NCBI GenBank assembly: GCA_017311315.1
Contig: CM029663.1
Span: 19,825,412-19,889,411, forward strand
Direction of reading: 5' to 3'
Length of the DNA: 64,000 nucleotides
Source: Dendrocalamus latiflorus
Lineage: Eukaryota > Streptophyta > Magnoliopsida > Poales > Poaceae
Position numbers and translations under genes: made by a program. Every line of letters begins with the position of its first letter. Within the stretch, counting starts at the first letter, position 1. The notes below the pieces were generated by a model. It made no database searches and was not told where the DNA came from. It saw only the letters and a program-made list of their open reading frames with translations. Of this stretch, positions 11,059 through 20,900 are shown piece after piece.

Positions 11059-12747
11059 CCAAAAAGGGGAAGATTGAAAGCATTCAGGCCCTTAAAAATG
11101 GTTTTGATAATTAATAAATTTATGTGAATATGGGGCTAACGTGTTCGACAAGTATTTAAAAGGTTAAGTCCCTAAGTGGATGACAAGACGCATGCTAAGG
11201 ATCAACGTGAAGATCAAAAGTGGCTCAAGGCAAAGGTATACTTAGACTAAAACACTCTTTTTGTTTTTACCGGTCTTAGGAGAAAGAGTGGAATGCTGGA
11301 TTATAGGCTAAATGTCGTACCATAAAGAGAGACCACGGCACGTAGCTTGATAGCATAATTTTTGTGCCATTTAGATTAATTTAGGATCATGCATTTTTTG
11401 AAAATCAAATTTAAAAGACAAATATGTGCTCTATCTGGAAAAACAGAAGTACCGGAGTTTTAACGACGGAACTACTCGGAGTGGAATTTCCGTAGTCTTG
11501 TGCGGTACCCCCGGAAGCTCCGAAAAATCAGGCAAAACCATTTTTCCAGAGAGTACCCCCGGATGTGCTTGGTGCTCTATCCGGACAACCGGAAGTACCG
11601 ACGTGTAAATTACGGTACTTCCGCTTGCCGAAAACTCCGGCTATCCGAGCAGAGCCTTTTTTCCAGAGAGCACCCTCGGGGTGATTTTCGAGTTCGCGAA
11701 ATCCAAAAGTACCGACTCCGATAGGAAGGGCGGAACCTTTTTTCAAGAGAGCACCCTCGGGGTGATTTTCGAGTTCACAGAATCCAAAAGTACCGACTCC
11801 GATAGGAAGGGCGGAACCTTTTTTTCAGAGAGCGCCAACTTTTGGTTTCGGCCCAAGCGGAAGTACCGCTCGACTCCCAGAACTACCGGAAAACAAAACT
11901 ACCGGATTTATAATGGCGGTAGTTCTGCGTCGACTTTCAATAGCTAGTTGAGAAGCTCTGAAATAGTTGTTACTGTCGCGTCAGAGCTGGAGCAGAAGTA
12001 CCGGCCTTTGGCCTGCGGTACTTTCGCTCACCCTGAATTTTTCTGAAATTTCCCTCTAACAGATACTTTTGGTTAGTGAGGGTTTAAATACCCGTACCTC
12101 TACTCAAGGACAGCAAGAATAGACCTTATTGAACATCTTTGAGCATTGAGCATTCACTCCACACCTCATTTACTCCTTGTGCATTCATTTGAGGTGGTTG
12201 AGCCAAAAAGTGCATTGCATCCAATAGGTTGATCCTTTGGCACTTAATTGTGGTCAAGTGAAGCTTGAGATTTATTACTCTTGGTGTTTGCCGGCACCTG
12301 GACGACTTGGTGGAGATTGTCCAGTGATCTTCTTAAGAAGCTTGTGAGTAGACCCGACATGTGTGAAGGTTGGAGCTCACCTACCCGGAGCGGGGAAGAA
12401 CTATCATTAGTGATTTGAGGTGGAAGGCTTAATTTGTGGAGCCAATCCAATTCGTTTGGGCTAACCTCAACGTAGACTAGGGGAAACCAGCAAGTTTCCA
12501 AATACCACGGTAAAATATCGAGTGTACTTGTTTCTCTCTTGTCTCCTTTTAGCACTTGTTCATTTAACTCTTTATGATCATTTATTTGTGTTAGTGCTCT
12601 TGTAGATCCTCAACTTTGCTAGAATTGTGTAGGTCTCAAGTGCATTATACTTTTGTCATATTAAAATTGTAAAGAATTAATTAAGAGGCTAGAAAATTTA
12701 AAAACCTCATATGCACACCCCTCTAGTCGATTATCCTTAATCCTACA
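11059..12747 (+). mobile_element. Sirevirus-like polypurine tract and 3' LTR
   Basis: ACCAAAAAGGGGAAGATTG at about 11058-11076 matches the polypurine tract style of Sirevirus Copia elements, which read CCAAAAAGGGGGAGATTG. The LTR then runs from TG at 11075 to CA at 12747, ending CCTTAATCCTACA after the typical phrase CACCCCTCTAGTCGA. It is about 1.67 kb, normal for the group. Many CGGAAGTACCG-type short palindromic words occur between 11450 and 12030, another Sirevirus habit. The matching 5' LTR and pol are not in the window. The sequence at 12748 resumes in mid-frame of another Copia gene, so this element inserted into that one. Confidence 0.75.
11657..11835 (+). repeat. 81 bp tandem duplication inside the LTR
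   Basis: Two near-identical units hold GAGAGCACCCTCGGGGTGAT, AAAGTACCGACTCCGATAGG and GGCGGAACC. The second begins 81 bp after the first (CACCCTCGGG at 11671 and 11752), and a third copy starts but diverges at about 11838. The duplication lies in the palindrome-rich part of the Sirevirus-like LTR. Confidence 0.8.
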
Positions 12748-13363
12748 GCCATACAGCAAGTTTGTCTCATATGCATTATCCTCATGAGCTGCACCTCGCC
12801 CCTGTAAAGTGCATTCTTCAGTATCTTCGCGGCACCATCAACCACGGCCTACTTCTTCACTGAGCAGCCTCTACGGATCTAGTTGTCTACTCCAACGCTG
12901 ACTGGGCTGGTTGTCCCGACACGCGCAAATCCACTTCGGGCTACACCGTGTTCCTGGGTGACAATCTTGTTTCCTGGTCCTCCAAGCGGTAACATACTAT
13001 CTCTCGTTCGAGTGCGGAGGCTGAGTACCGGGCCGTAGCCAATGCTGTTGCTGAGGCGTGCTAGCTACGCTAACTTCTTCAGGAACTTCATAGTCCTCTA
13101 CGCCGAACTACTCTCGTCTACTGCGACAATGTCAGTGCGATCTATCTCTCAACAAACCCAGTGCACCATCAGCGCATCAAACATGTTGAGATTGACCTTC
13201 ACTTCGTCCGAGAACAAGTTGACCCTGGTGATGTCCGCGTTCTTCACGTTTCGACGTCATCTCAGTACGCCGATATTTTCACCAAAGGGTTGTCTACTTC
13301 TGTTTTCACCGAGTTCCGGTCCAGTTTGAACTTCCGCTCCGCTGACGCTCGAACTACGGAGGG
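12748..13363 (+). pseudogene. Ty1/Copia RNase H end, interrupted copy
   Basis: The plus strand encodes the C-terminal part of a Copia polyprotein: AIQQVC, HELHLAPVKCILQYLRGTI, then VYSNADWAGCPDTRKSTSGY, VSWSSKR, SRSSAEAEYRAVANAVAEAC, VYCDNVSAIYLSTNPVHHQR, KHVEIDLHFVREQV and YADIFTKGL. These are the RNase H motifs of the group. Stops occur at 'LLLH*', 'SSKR*' and 'EAC*' and there is a frameshift. The reading begins abruptly at 12748, exactly where the Sirevirus-like LTR ends, so the reverse transcriptase part was pushed away or lost on the far side of that insertion. Confidence 0.85.
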
Positions 13364-13622
13364 TGTTAGAATGCCTTGGTTAACATGTTAGATGTCGCAG
13401 TTCTTGACTCATACTTAAGGCATAGCATAGTTTCACAATTGCCTCCTCACCTGTCTGGTATGGTTTAACACTTGGTATGGTTTCGCACTTGCTCTCTCAC
13501 CTGCCTAGCATAGCTTCACACTTATTTTCTCACCTGTCTGACATAATCTATATATATTATCTTTGATTCTTCATTCTATTCATTGCGTGATTGCTTTAAA
13601 TATTCCTAGCACTGTCTTTCAC
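13364..13622 (+). mobile_element. putative short Copia LTR
   Basis: After the RNase H end a purine-rich GGAGGG is followed by TGTTAGAATGCC, the usual start of a short Copia LTR. The region holds three imperfect repeats of the phrase CTCACCTGYCT and ATAGTTTCACA. A CA at about 13622 may be the end, but the right border is uncertain because no second copy or target duplication can be compared. Confidence 0.5.
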
Positions 13623-13643
13623 ATACAATATTCGGTGTCATGG

Positions 13644-13790
13644 CTTCGGGTTTCAAGTAAACCGCGGATACTATCACGCCGAGAGCCAATACCGTACATG
13701 CGCGGTTTGGAAAATCTTCGGGTTTCAAGTAAACCCCGGATAAACTATCACGCCGAGAGCCAATACCGTACATGCGCGGTTTGGACAATC
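13644..13790 (+). repeat. 72 bp tandem duplication
   Basis: Two units starting CTTCGGGTTTCAAGTAAACC at 13644 and 13716 share nearly all bases through ATACCGTACATGCGCGGTTT. They lie between the Copia remnant and the upstream region of the MASS-like gene. No function is evident. Confidence 0.85.
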
Positions 13791-14338
13791 GGGAAGAAAC
13801 CGTGCATCACGACGACACGGCACGACCAGCAAGCAAAGCGCGCGTCTCTTGAACGCGTCTCCAGTCCACTCCACCTGTACCGGCCGCCCTGACGTACGTT
13901 CCATCGGAAGTCCGCGGTCGCAAGCAAAGCCGACGAGCAGCTGCGTTCCTTTCCTTCACCTAATGCTGGTTCACCTCCACCGATTGATTGATTGATTGAT
14001 ACTAGCATTTTCGGTTACTATTTTTTTTGTTTCTCCGGTCAAAGTTTGATAACCATTTCTCTCCCCGCTTGATTGGTTAAAATAAACAAACACAATCACC
14101 AAGTTCACAACCCAACAACTCCCTCGGAGACGGCCTTTCTTAATTGTGATGGTGCTGCTGCTGCTGCTGCTGCTGCCCTCGCGCGCATCAGTTGCTGCTC
14201 CTTTGTCGTATCGCAGCAGCGCACGGCGATTCTTACGCCAAACCCATACAAGTAACACGAGAAAAAAAAACCCATACAAGTAACACGAGCTGAGCACATA
14301 CGCATTGACTCCCCAACTCCAGCTAGTCCACACCGGCA
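13791..14338. other. upstream region of MASS-like gene
   Basis: No coding region. It holds a short (GATT)n run near 13981-13999 and a (TGC)n run at 14153-14176, about 280 bp before the start codon. An imperfect duplication of ACCCATACAAGTAACACGAG occurs at about 14240-14290. The long open frame on the opposite strand is antisense to this GC-rich promoter and gene and is not supported as a gene. Confidence 0.5.
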
Positions 14339-14344
14339 TATATA
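14339..14344 (+). promoter_or_regulatory. TATA box of the MASS-like gene
   Basis: TATATA in CATATATAG, 110 bp before the start codon, within otherwise GC-rich DNA. A start of transcription near 14370 would give a leader of about 80 bases. Confidence 0.6.
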
Positions 14345-14453
14345 GTTGCGCCCGGCCGCGCAGCCGAGGCGAGGCGATCGAACAAGCGCACAGGGCCGGT
14401 GAAGGCCGAGAGGGAGGAGAGGGTAGCACGTACGTGTAACTGTCCAGCAGAGC

Positions 14454-14759
14454 ATGGCCGGGCTGCAGCGGTCGAGCGAGACGTTCCGGCGGTCGGGGTC
14501 GTCGGGTATGGTGTGGGAGGACAAGCACCAGCCGGCGTCGGGAGAGCTCGGCAAGACCAAGGGGCAGGGCAAGGAGGCGCCGGCCGCGCGGCAGCAGCGG
14601 AGCGGCTCGAGCGGGCACGGCGGGTACAGGGCGGGGCACGTGCAGCCCGCGCTCGACCCGCCCTCCCCGCGCGTCGCCGCCTGCGGCTTCTGCAACCTCT
14701 TCGCCAAGGACAAGCAGGCGCCCCGCGCCAGCGGCAACGCCAAGGGCAGGCGCCGCTGA
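14454..14759 (+). CDS. MASS-like MAPK substrate protein
   Basis: Single-exon gene of 101 residues. The N-terminus MAGLQRSSETFRRSGSSG and the C-terminal block DPPSPRVAACGFCNLF are the two signatures of the small plant family that includes Arabidopsis At1g80180 and At1g15400. These are described as MAPK substrates in the stomatal lineage (MASS), which act at the plasma membrane in stomatal patterning. The Ser-Pro in DPPSPRV is the expected MAPK site. The CGFC motif is conserved but of unknown role. The middle is a low-complexity Gly/Ser/Gln/Arg stretch, and the protein ends in a basic tail (KGRRR). No membrane segment is seen. The start is the only Met fitting the family N-terminus. A TATA box sits 110 bp upstream. 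Assignment to the family is firm; the stomatal role is transferred from Arabidopsis. Confidence 0.85.
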   Translation: MAGLQRSSETFRRSGSSGMVWEDKHQPASGELGKTKGQGKEAPAARQQRSGSSGHGGYRAGHVQPALDPPSPRVAACGFCNLFAKDKQAPRASGNAKGRRR

Positions 14760-15457
14760 GCCAGGCCGTGCCGCGCGCGCGTAATTTGTGCGGTTATGTA
14801 TGTATGTATATGCCAGACTCATATCGATCTTTTGTTAGCTTTGGCTTGTTGCTTCGTGCAAGGGAAGTTAGAACACGCATGCATGACCAAAGGACAGAAT
14901 ACTGAATTGTGTACGCACTCTGAGCTTCTATACTTGGGTCGCACTGTGCAGTCATATGATCATCTCTCTATCTCGTGACACGAGTCGCACAAGATCAAGG
15001 TGCGTGCCTTGCTTTCTCGGGTGGGGATACATGGATTCGATTACAGGACGTTAGCCGCGTAGAACTTCAAATTACGGCATGCAAGTCACTGAACTGCAAG
15101 TTTTAGTGAATTACTTATCAAAACTCGTATTACTAGTAGTAGCCCTAATAATTCAATTCGTTCGTGAAACTTGGAATCGTCAAACAGGCATGGCGTATAT
15201 CCTGTCCCTTTCCTCCTGTCTTCCTTTTCTCCCATCTTACGTGTATGAAACGAATCAGCTCCACTGTTTGTTCTTCAACTCCACGCCATTCGCACGTAGT
15301 GATGATAAGCCGTTTCTTTTCCGACTTTATAACGAGGTTGGACTTGATTCCCCTACCCGTTCAGACTTCGCAATTGCCATTCAACCTTTCGCTGGATAAA
15401 AATTTCCTCCCATTCAAACAGAAGCATGCCTTCAACTTGCCAGGAAAATAAATGTAT
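14760..15457. other. 3' flank of MASS-like gene, no further gene
   Basis: About 100 bp after the stop lies a (TATG)n-like run (14796-14812), then mixed-composition sequence without a recognisable gene. Short open frames on the plus strand have no family resemblance. Confidence 0.4.
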
Positions 15458-16970
15458 ATGAAATGTCGCTTTTTTTTTTGATAGAGAAGAGCATGTCTTC
15501 CATTAACCATTGACTCTGGGCAGATCGCCCGAGACCAGGGCAGTTACAAAGGCGGGGACTTGGTTCATAAACATCGCTGAACCCGAGCAAACAACACTCG
15601 CCCCATACAGAGCTAGGCTATCAGCCACTTTGTTGCATGATCTTGGGCACGCCCAGATCACACAATACTCAAACGTTTCCGCAATGAAGCTTCTGATCTA
15701 ACGGAGCAAACACCCGTCGACACTCCTATCCAATTCTGTTGAGGTCAGCCCTTTTTGCAGATTTGTTGCATCTGTTTCGACTATAATCCGGCTCATTCCC
15801 AACTCAGCAACCCGGCGAAGGCTCATCAACACTGCCTGTGCTTCCGCATGCAAGGGACTCGAAACTCTCTCCAGCCTCCCACAGCCCCCTTCCAGGAATT
15901 CACCATTGTTGTTACGCGCAACAAAGCCCCATCCGCCCTCTTGTGTATTGGCCTTGAAAGAAGCATCTGTATTGATTTTGTAAATGTCCTCCGGAGGGGG
16001 TTCCCACTTCGAGGATCCATTCGCTCCCTTCTGGCCTTTTATTTTTTTAAGCTTTTCAAACTCCTTAACATAATAGTCAATCAAGGAGCAGGTTTCTGGG
16101 CCCGAGGCTCTACTTTCTCCTGCATTGACTTTGTTTCTTGCTGACCACCAACGCCACAGAAGAACCCAAACCTGCATCTGGATCCCCGCATCAAGGCTCC
16201 ATATCATCTTCACTGTTTCTTTTGCCGTCCTACAACTAACAAGTTTGGATCGCACTTGCTCCAGACCCATCAGCCGCCAGCACTCCTTCACTTTTTTGCA
16301 GTTCAGAAAAAGGTGGCCACAGTCCTCGTCAACTCTATTGCACATCGGGCAGATTGTGTCACGTTTAACACCCCTCCGAGCTATGTTCCTGCCAACAGCC
16401 AAACTGTTGTGCGCAAAGCGCCACACGAACATCCTCAATTTATTTGGAGCTTCAATCAGCCATATCTTCTTCCAGTCAAAACTGGCATCATCTCTCCTCT
16501 CCGTCCCAGACCCAGAAGCATCTCTTGCCTGCTCATGTTCCCTCTTCCACAATGCCACTTTATAAGCTGATTTAACTGAGAACACCCCTTTTGGGTCAAA
16601 CTGTCATGCTGGCCAGTCCTCCACTTCTGCATCCATTTGTAGGGCTAAAATGGTTTTCGCATCCGACTCCCAAAAGGTATCCTTCACCAAATCCTCGTCC
16701 CAATCGCCCGTCGCCGGGTTCATAAGCTCAGACACCCGTGTCAGTACCGAGGCACCTCTGGGGGTTGTTGTTCTGCGAGTTCTTCCGACTGGTATCCAGG
16801 GGTCAAACCAAATGTTGAGCGAAGTGCCATTCCCCACCCGCCACACCACTCCCTCTTTCAGCAGTTGTACTCCTTGCAGAATGCTCCTCCAAGTATATGA
16901 GATGCCTTCCCTTGCCCTACACTGCAGGATGTTACTGTTGGGGAAATATTTGCACATGAAATGTCGCTTT
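15458..16970 (-). mobile_element. 5'-truncated L1-type LINE with target duplication
   Basis: The 15-base word ATGAAATGTCGCTTT occurs at 15458-15472 and again at 16956-16970. Between them lies LINE DNA on the minus strand, ending at the left in a short T run (poly-A tail on the element strand). The coding part gives the end of the reverse transcriptase ORF: FPNSNILQCRAREG, GVVWRVGNGTSLNIWFDPWI, the zf-RVT region (KLRMFVWRFAHNSLAVGRNI, CPMCNRVDEDCGHLFLNCKK), and a plant-type RNase H domain (KINTDASFKAN, GWGFVARNNNGEFLEGG, HAEAQAVLMSLRR, IIVETDATNL). The long ORF at 15698-16585 is still open, but a stop separates it from the upstream part at about 16600. Only the last 1.5 kb of the element was inserted, the usual result of incomplete target-primed reverse transcription. 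Confidence 0.92.
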
Positions 16971-17049
16971 AGCAAGCCTACATAGTTGCAGTTGAATTTT
17001 AGACCTTCGTTAGTCGTACATTTGAGGTAGTAATTTCTTCCACGTGTTA

Positions 17050-17273
17050 GGCCCCGTTTGGCACGGCTCCACTTCACAAGTGAAGCTGTTTTTTTTTACT
17101 TCACAAGTGGAGCTGGGTGAAGCTACTTTTTTCAGCTCCACCCAAGGAGCTACTTTTGTCTCAGCAGGTTTTAAGGGACTCCTTGGGTGGAGCTATTTTG
17201 TTGTACCCCGTTTGGCACAAAACGACTCCAAACAGCTCCAGGAGCCGGTAGTGGAGCTGTGCCAAACGGGGCC
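17050..17273. mobile_element. Tourist-like MITE, 224 bp
   Basis: Terminal inverted repeats GGCCCCGTTTGGCACGGCTC and its near-complement ending GTGCCAAACGGGGCC. TTA occurs on both sides (17047-17049 and 17274-17276), the TWA target duplication of PIF/Harbinger-derived Tourist MITEs. The inner part contains repeats of GGAGCTA and CTTCACAAGTG. It lies about 80 bp from the LINE. Confidence 0.85.
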
Positions 17274-17276
17274 TTA

Positions 17277-17993
17277 GACTAATACATAAATAGCAGTTCA
17301 AGATATTAAATCTAACCATAGTAGTGTGTTTTGTACTTTTCTTTGACCTAGCATAGTATTTGTTCAGATCCTAGTGTTCATTTAATTCAAGAGTAGAACA
17401 TGGGAACATAATCCCTGATGAATAGTAGCATGATAGGACGAATTAGGCTCGTTTCTGCATTTATTTGAGCTTAATACAAGGTGGTATATTGTAGTTCCCT
17501 TTCTCTCCTCGTATTCAAAGAGTAGAATGGACACAGCCTGGTCTGATTGCCAATCTTTCCAAAATCTACAGAATTACAGAATGTAGAGAGAATTACAGTG
17601 TGCTGTATGTACTCTTGTGCCAACGCACCCGTGCACTTCCTGGATGAATATACTCCTTTTTGTTGCTATTGCAATAAGGAGAACAGTGGAATACCCAAGT
17701 TTGAGAGTACAGACAAATTGCTGCCATATAGAGATTGGAGAACTTGTAGCGCACACATGCACTGATGGATGTGGGGTATCTTAAGAAAAATGGAAGCCCC
17801 GTCGTCCAGCAGTTTCCCTTTCTGAAACACATTCTGAAGTTAGTAAACCAACCCGACCAAATCTTAAATCCGAAGTGTTGACCACCTATATATCACAATT
17901 CACAAATGCCAGGGCGAACTTGATCAACTCTGCAGGCTGCAAATGAATTTTCAAAGCTGGGGAACATCATGCGAAGTACTAAATGATACTGTG
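17277..17993. other. downstream of the CLC-e gene, no gene
   Basis: AT-rich DNA on the 3' side of the CLC-e gene, whose 3' untranslated region should lie in about 17,600-17,993 on the minus strand. No second gene is recognised. Confidence 0.45.
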
Positions 17994-20900
17994 TCATCTC
18001 TCTTCCCTTCTGATGTCAGATGTGAGACTGAAAAATTCTTTTGTCGCCACAGCTCTGAAAGAGGACATAACGTGGAAGACAATAAAATCACTATGCTAGT
18101 TACAAGTTGGAACAGAAGCAATTAGTCACCTTACTCATTCCTAAAATTTCAAATCCGGGGGGAAAATCTGCAAAAAAAATGATTTTACCTTCGAGCAATG
18201 GTGATGCATTCTCTATCTATGAAACCAATCAAGAGTCCTCTGTCCTGATGATTAACATGTTCGGATACTACAGGAAGTTGATCCACTCCATGAGAATCCA
18301 TAATCTTTTCAACAGTAGTAAGTGGCATCTGTGGTGTCACAGACCACATTTTACACTTAACGGCTCCGCAAACATGTGATACTAGAGGTTCCTGTACCTG
18401 TTCTAGCATGAACAGAAATGAATAACTAACAAATAGGACTACATGACAACAAACATTTTATCAAGTTAGATAAACTTAATATCCTCTGAAATACGATTTG
18501 ACCTCACCAAAGAAATAAGAAATCCATCTTACTTTTGTCTGTTTGTGAAAACCTTTCAAGCAAGCATGAACCACAGAAACCAGAAAGACCAAGATTGGTC
18601 AAGGACTCATGGTCCCAAGGGACTAATTAACTAGGGCAGATATTATTTGATACGTTCCAGTCTATGAGAGAAGATAGAATTCGCTGTGATGATTGTTCAT
18701 TAGTTGTTTGCTTTAATGTATCTGGATTGTAATGTGGTATATTGGGTTAAACTGAGTATATTATCCTGGTGGTACTATATCCAGAATAGGCATATGGATG
18801 CAGTTACTATCAGTGGCGAAGCCAGAAAGAAAATAGAGGGTGGGCTCAAAGCATACTGGTGGTGAGAAAGATTAGCGAAGTCATACTCGGAAATATCGTA
18901 GTCTAAACGTGAAAAGCGGCCCAAACAAAATAAAATCAAATGAAATAAAAATGTATAAAAATAGGTACTTGGAAGTATAATATAAATGTAGATGAATTTA
19001 AAATTTTGAACCACTTGATTTAGAGTTTTGATGGCAGAAAATAGGTCATTGGAAGGTTTGCCCGAGGAGACAGTATAGAACAAGATGAAGGAGACAATGT
19101 TCATTGGTGCTGTTTTTGTGGGTGATGCCTATTGATACGGCTGGGCAGTACAATTTTTGAAACAAGTTTATTATGATTTTAATTTGGTTATGATAAACTG
19201 GGAAGGAATCGTGCCGTGGAAATCAGCAGTAACTTTTGCTCTCGAGCAACGAAAATGTTTAGAACGCAGAGAAAGGCAAGAAGTAAGCAAGTAGTAAGCA
19301 AAATGGTAAGCATTACTAAAAGTAGGTTATTGGTTGTTACCAATGGCAGAAGGCTTTTGATTGCTTGTTTTGCTTTACTTTGCTCAAGCAAAATGGCAAG
19401 CAGCAAATAATATAAGGGCAACAAGTAAATATATAAAATCATTTCTACTTTGTTTGTTGGTTGCCATCGGGGGAGGTGAGGCTCAAGCCTCACCAAGCCC
19501 CCCTGCTGGCTACGCCCCTGGTTACTATGTAAGTTGGGTATTTGGAATGAAACAGGAGGCAGGTGGTGCTCATAAGGTAATGATGTATGGCCATTGAGCT
19601 TGTGTGTGCGTGTGGGTGGTGGGGGTGGGGTGGCCTGAAAAGAAGTGTGCACAAATAAGGTAATGATGTATGCCCATTGAGCTGAAACAACAACGTACTA
19701 CAAAAAATGAACTAGTTGAAGTTTGGTATAACATAAGCGATAAATTAAGGTCAAGCAGAATTGTAAGGAAATAAAGAGCACAAATGACAGCAGTTTGTTC
19801 TCACCTCAGTTTGTGCCCTGGTAGTTTTTGCAGTTCTGCAGAAATCTTGGATATCTTTGAGTGCTAGCAAACCTACTAGAGATTTGTTGCTCTCAGTTAT
19901 CATAACAAAGGGTTGCTTCTCCGCAAGCATAATATTTATTGCCTCAACTACTGGAGTTGTCATTGAGACAGAAATGTATTTAGTTTTCATGGCCTCTGCA
20001 ACAGTAAGATTTTCCAGCATTTTCTCATCTGTGACATCATAGACACAAAGTGAGCTTTCAAGTTTGCATAGTTCTGTAGCAGCATCAGCTGTATCCATGG
20101 AAGCGACTTGTTGGGTTTGAGAAGGCACATTCTTTGCCTGTTTAACTGTACTTGTTTTCTTCTCCGTGGAATCCAGTTTACCCCTATTGCTCTTAGAGAA
20201 CTTTTGAGAAGTGATCCAAGATGATAATCCAACAGCCCCAAGCAAAGGTATAACTATACGATAGTCCTGTGTAAGTTCAAACAGTAGGAGCACAGATGTC
20301 AGAGGCACCTTGCATACACCAGCAAGTGTAGCTGCCATACCTACCTGCAAAGATGAAACAAAAGGAAGCAAAAATGCTATGAAAGTTTTCTTTGCTTAAT
20401 ATTTTCGTTCAATATAACTACCTGGCAAGTACACCTGGCAAAAAGTTGGGACTAGAAAACCAGTGACTGTACAAATAATTACCAGAGAAGGAAATGCCAC
20501 TACATAAGGGTAGCATTAACATTACCAGTAGACAAAAAAGAGTTATTGAAGTATTGCCTCCGTTGCAAAATGTGAGACACGGTTTGACTTTGCACAGTCT
20601 CCAAAATTGAACTTTCACCATTATGATATATTGTTAACAACTCTAATATCATGATCGCATGAAAGTACTTTTAAATACGAACCTAACAGTATCACTTTTC
20701 TGTCACTAAACTTAAATATTGTTGACAGTTTGATTCTCGAAATATGCGGGTGCCTTAAAAAACGACGGAGGGAGTAGTTGAGAAGAACAAAATGCAGAAG
20801 AAAGAGAAGACTGTGCTGATGGACATATTACCAGGCCATATGCTTGAGGTGATGCCACATCTAGGAATGGGACATGGAACAGTGGTTCAGGGCCAGCAAA

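Noticed and set aside
13971..14822. 283-codon minus-strand frame
   Set aside because: It covers the MASS-like gene and its promoter in antisense, and includes a microsatellite.
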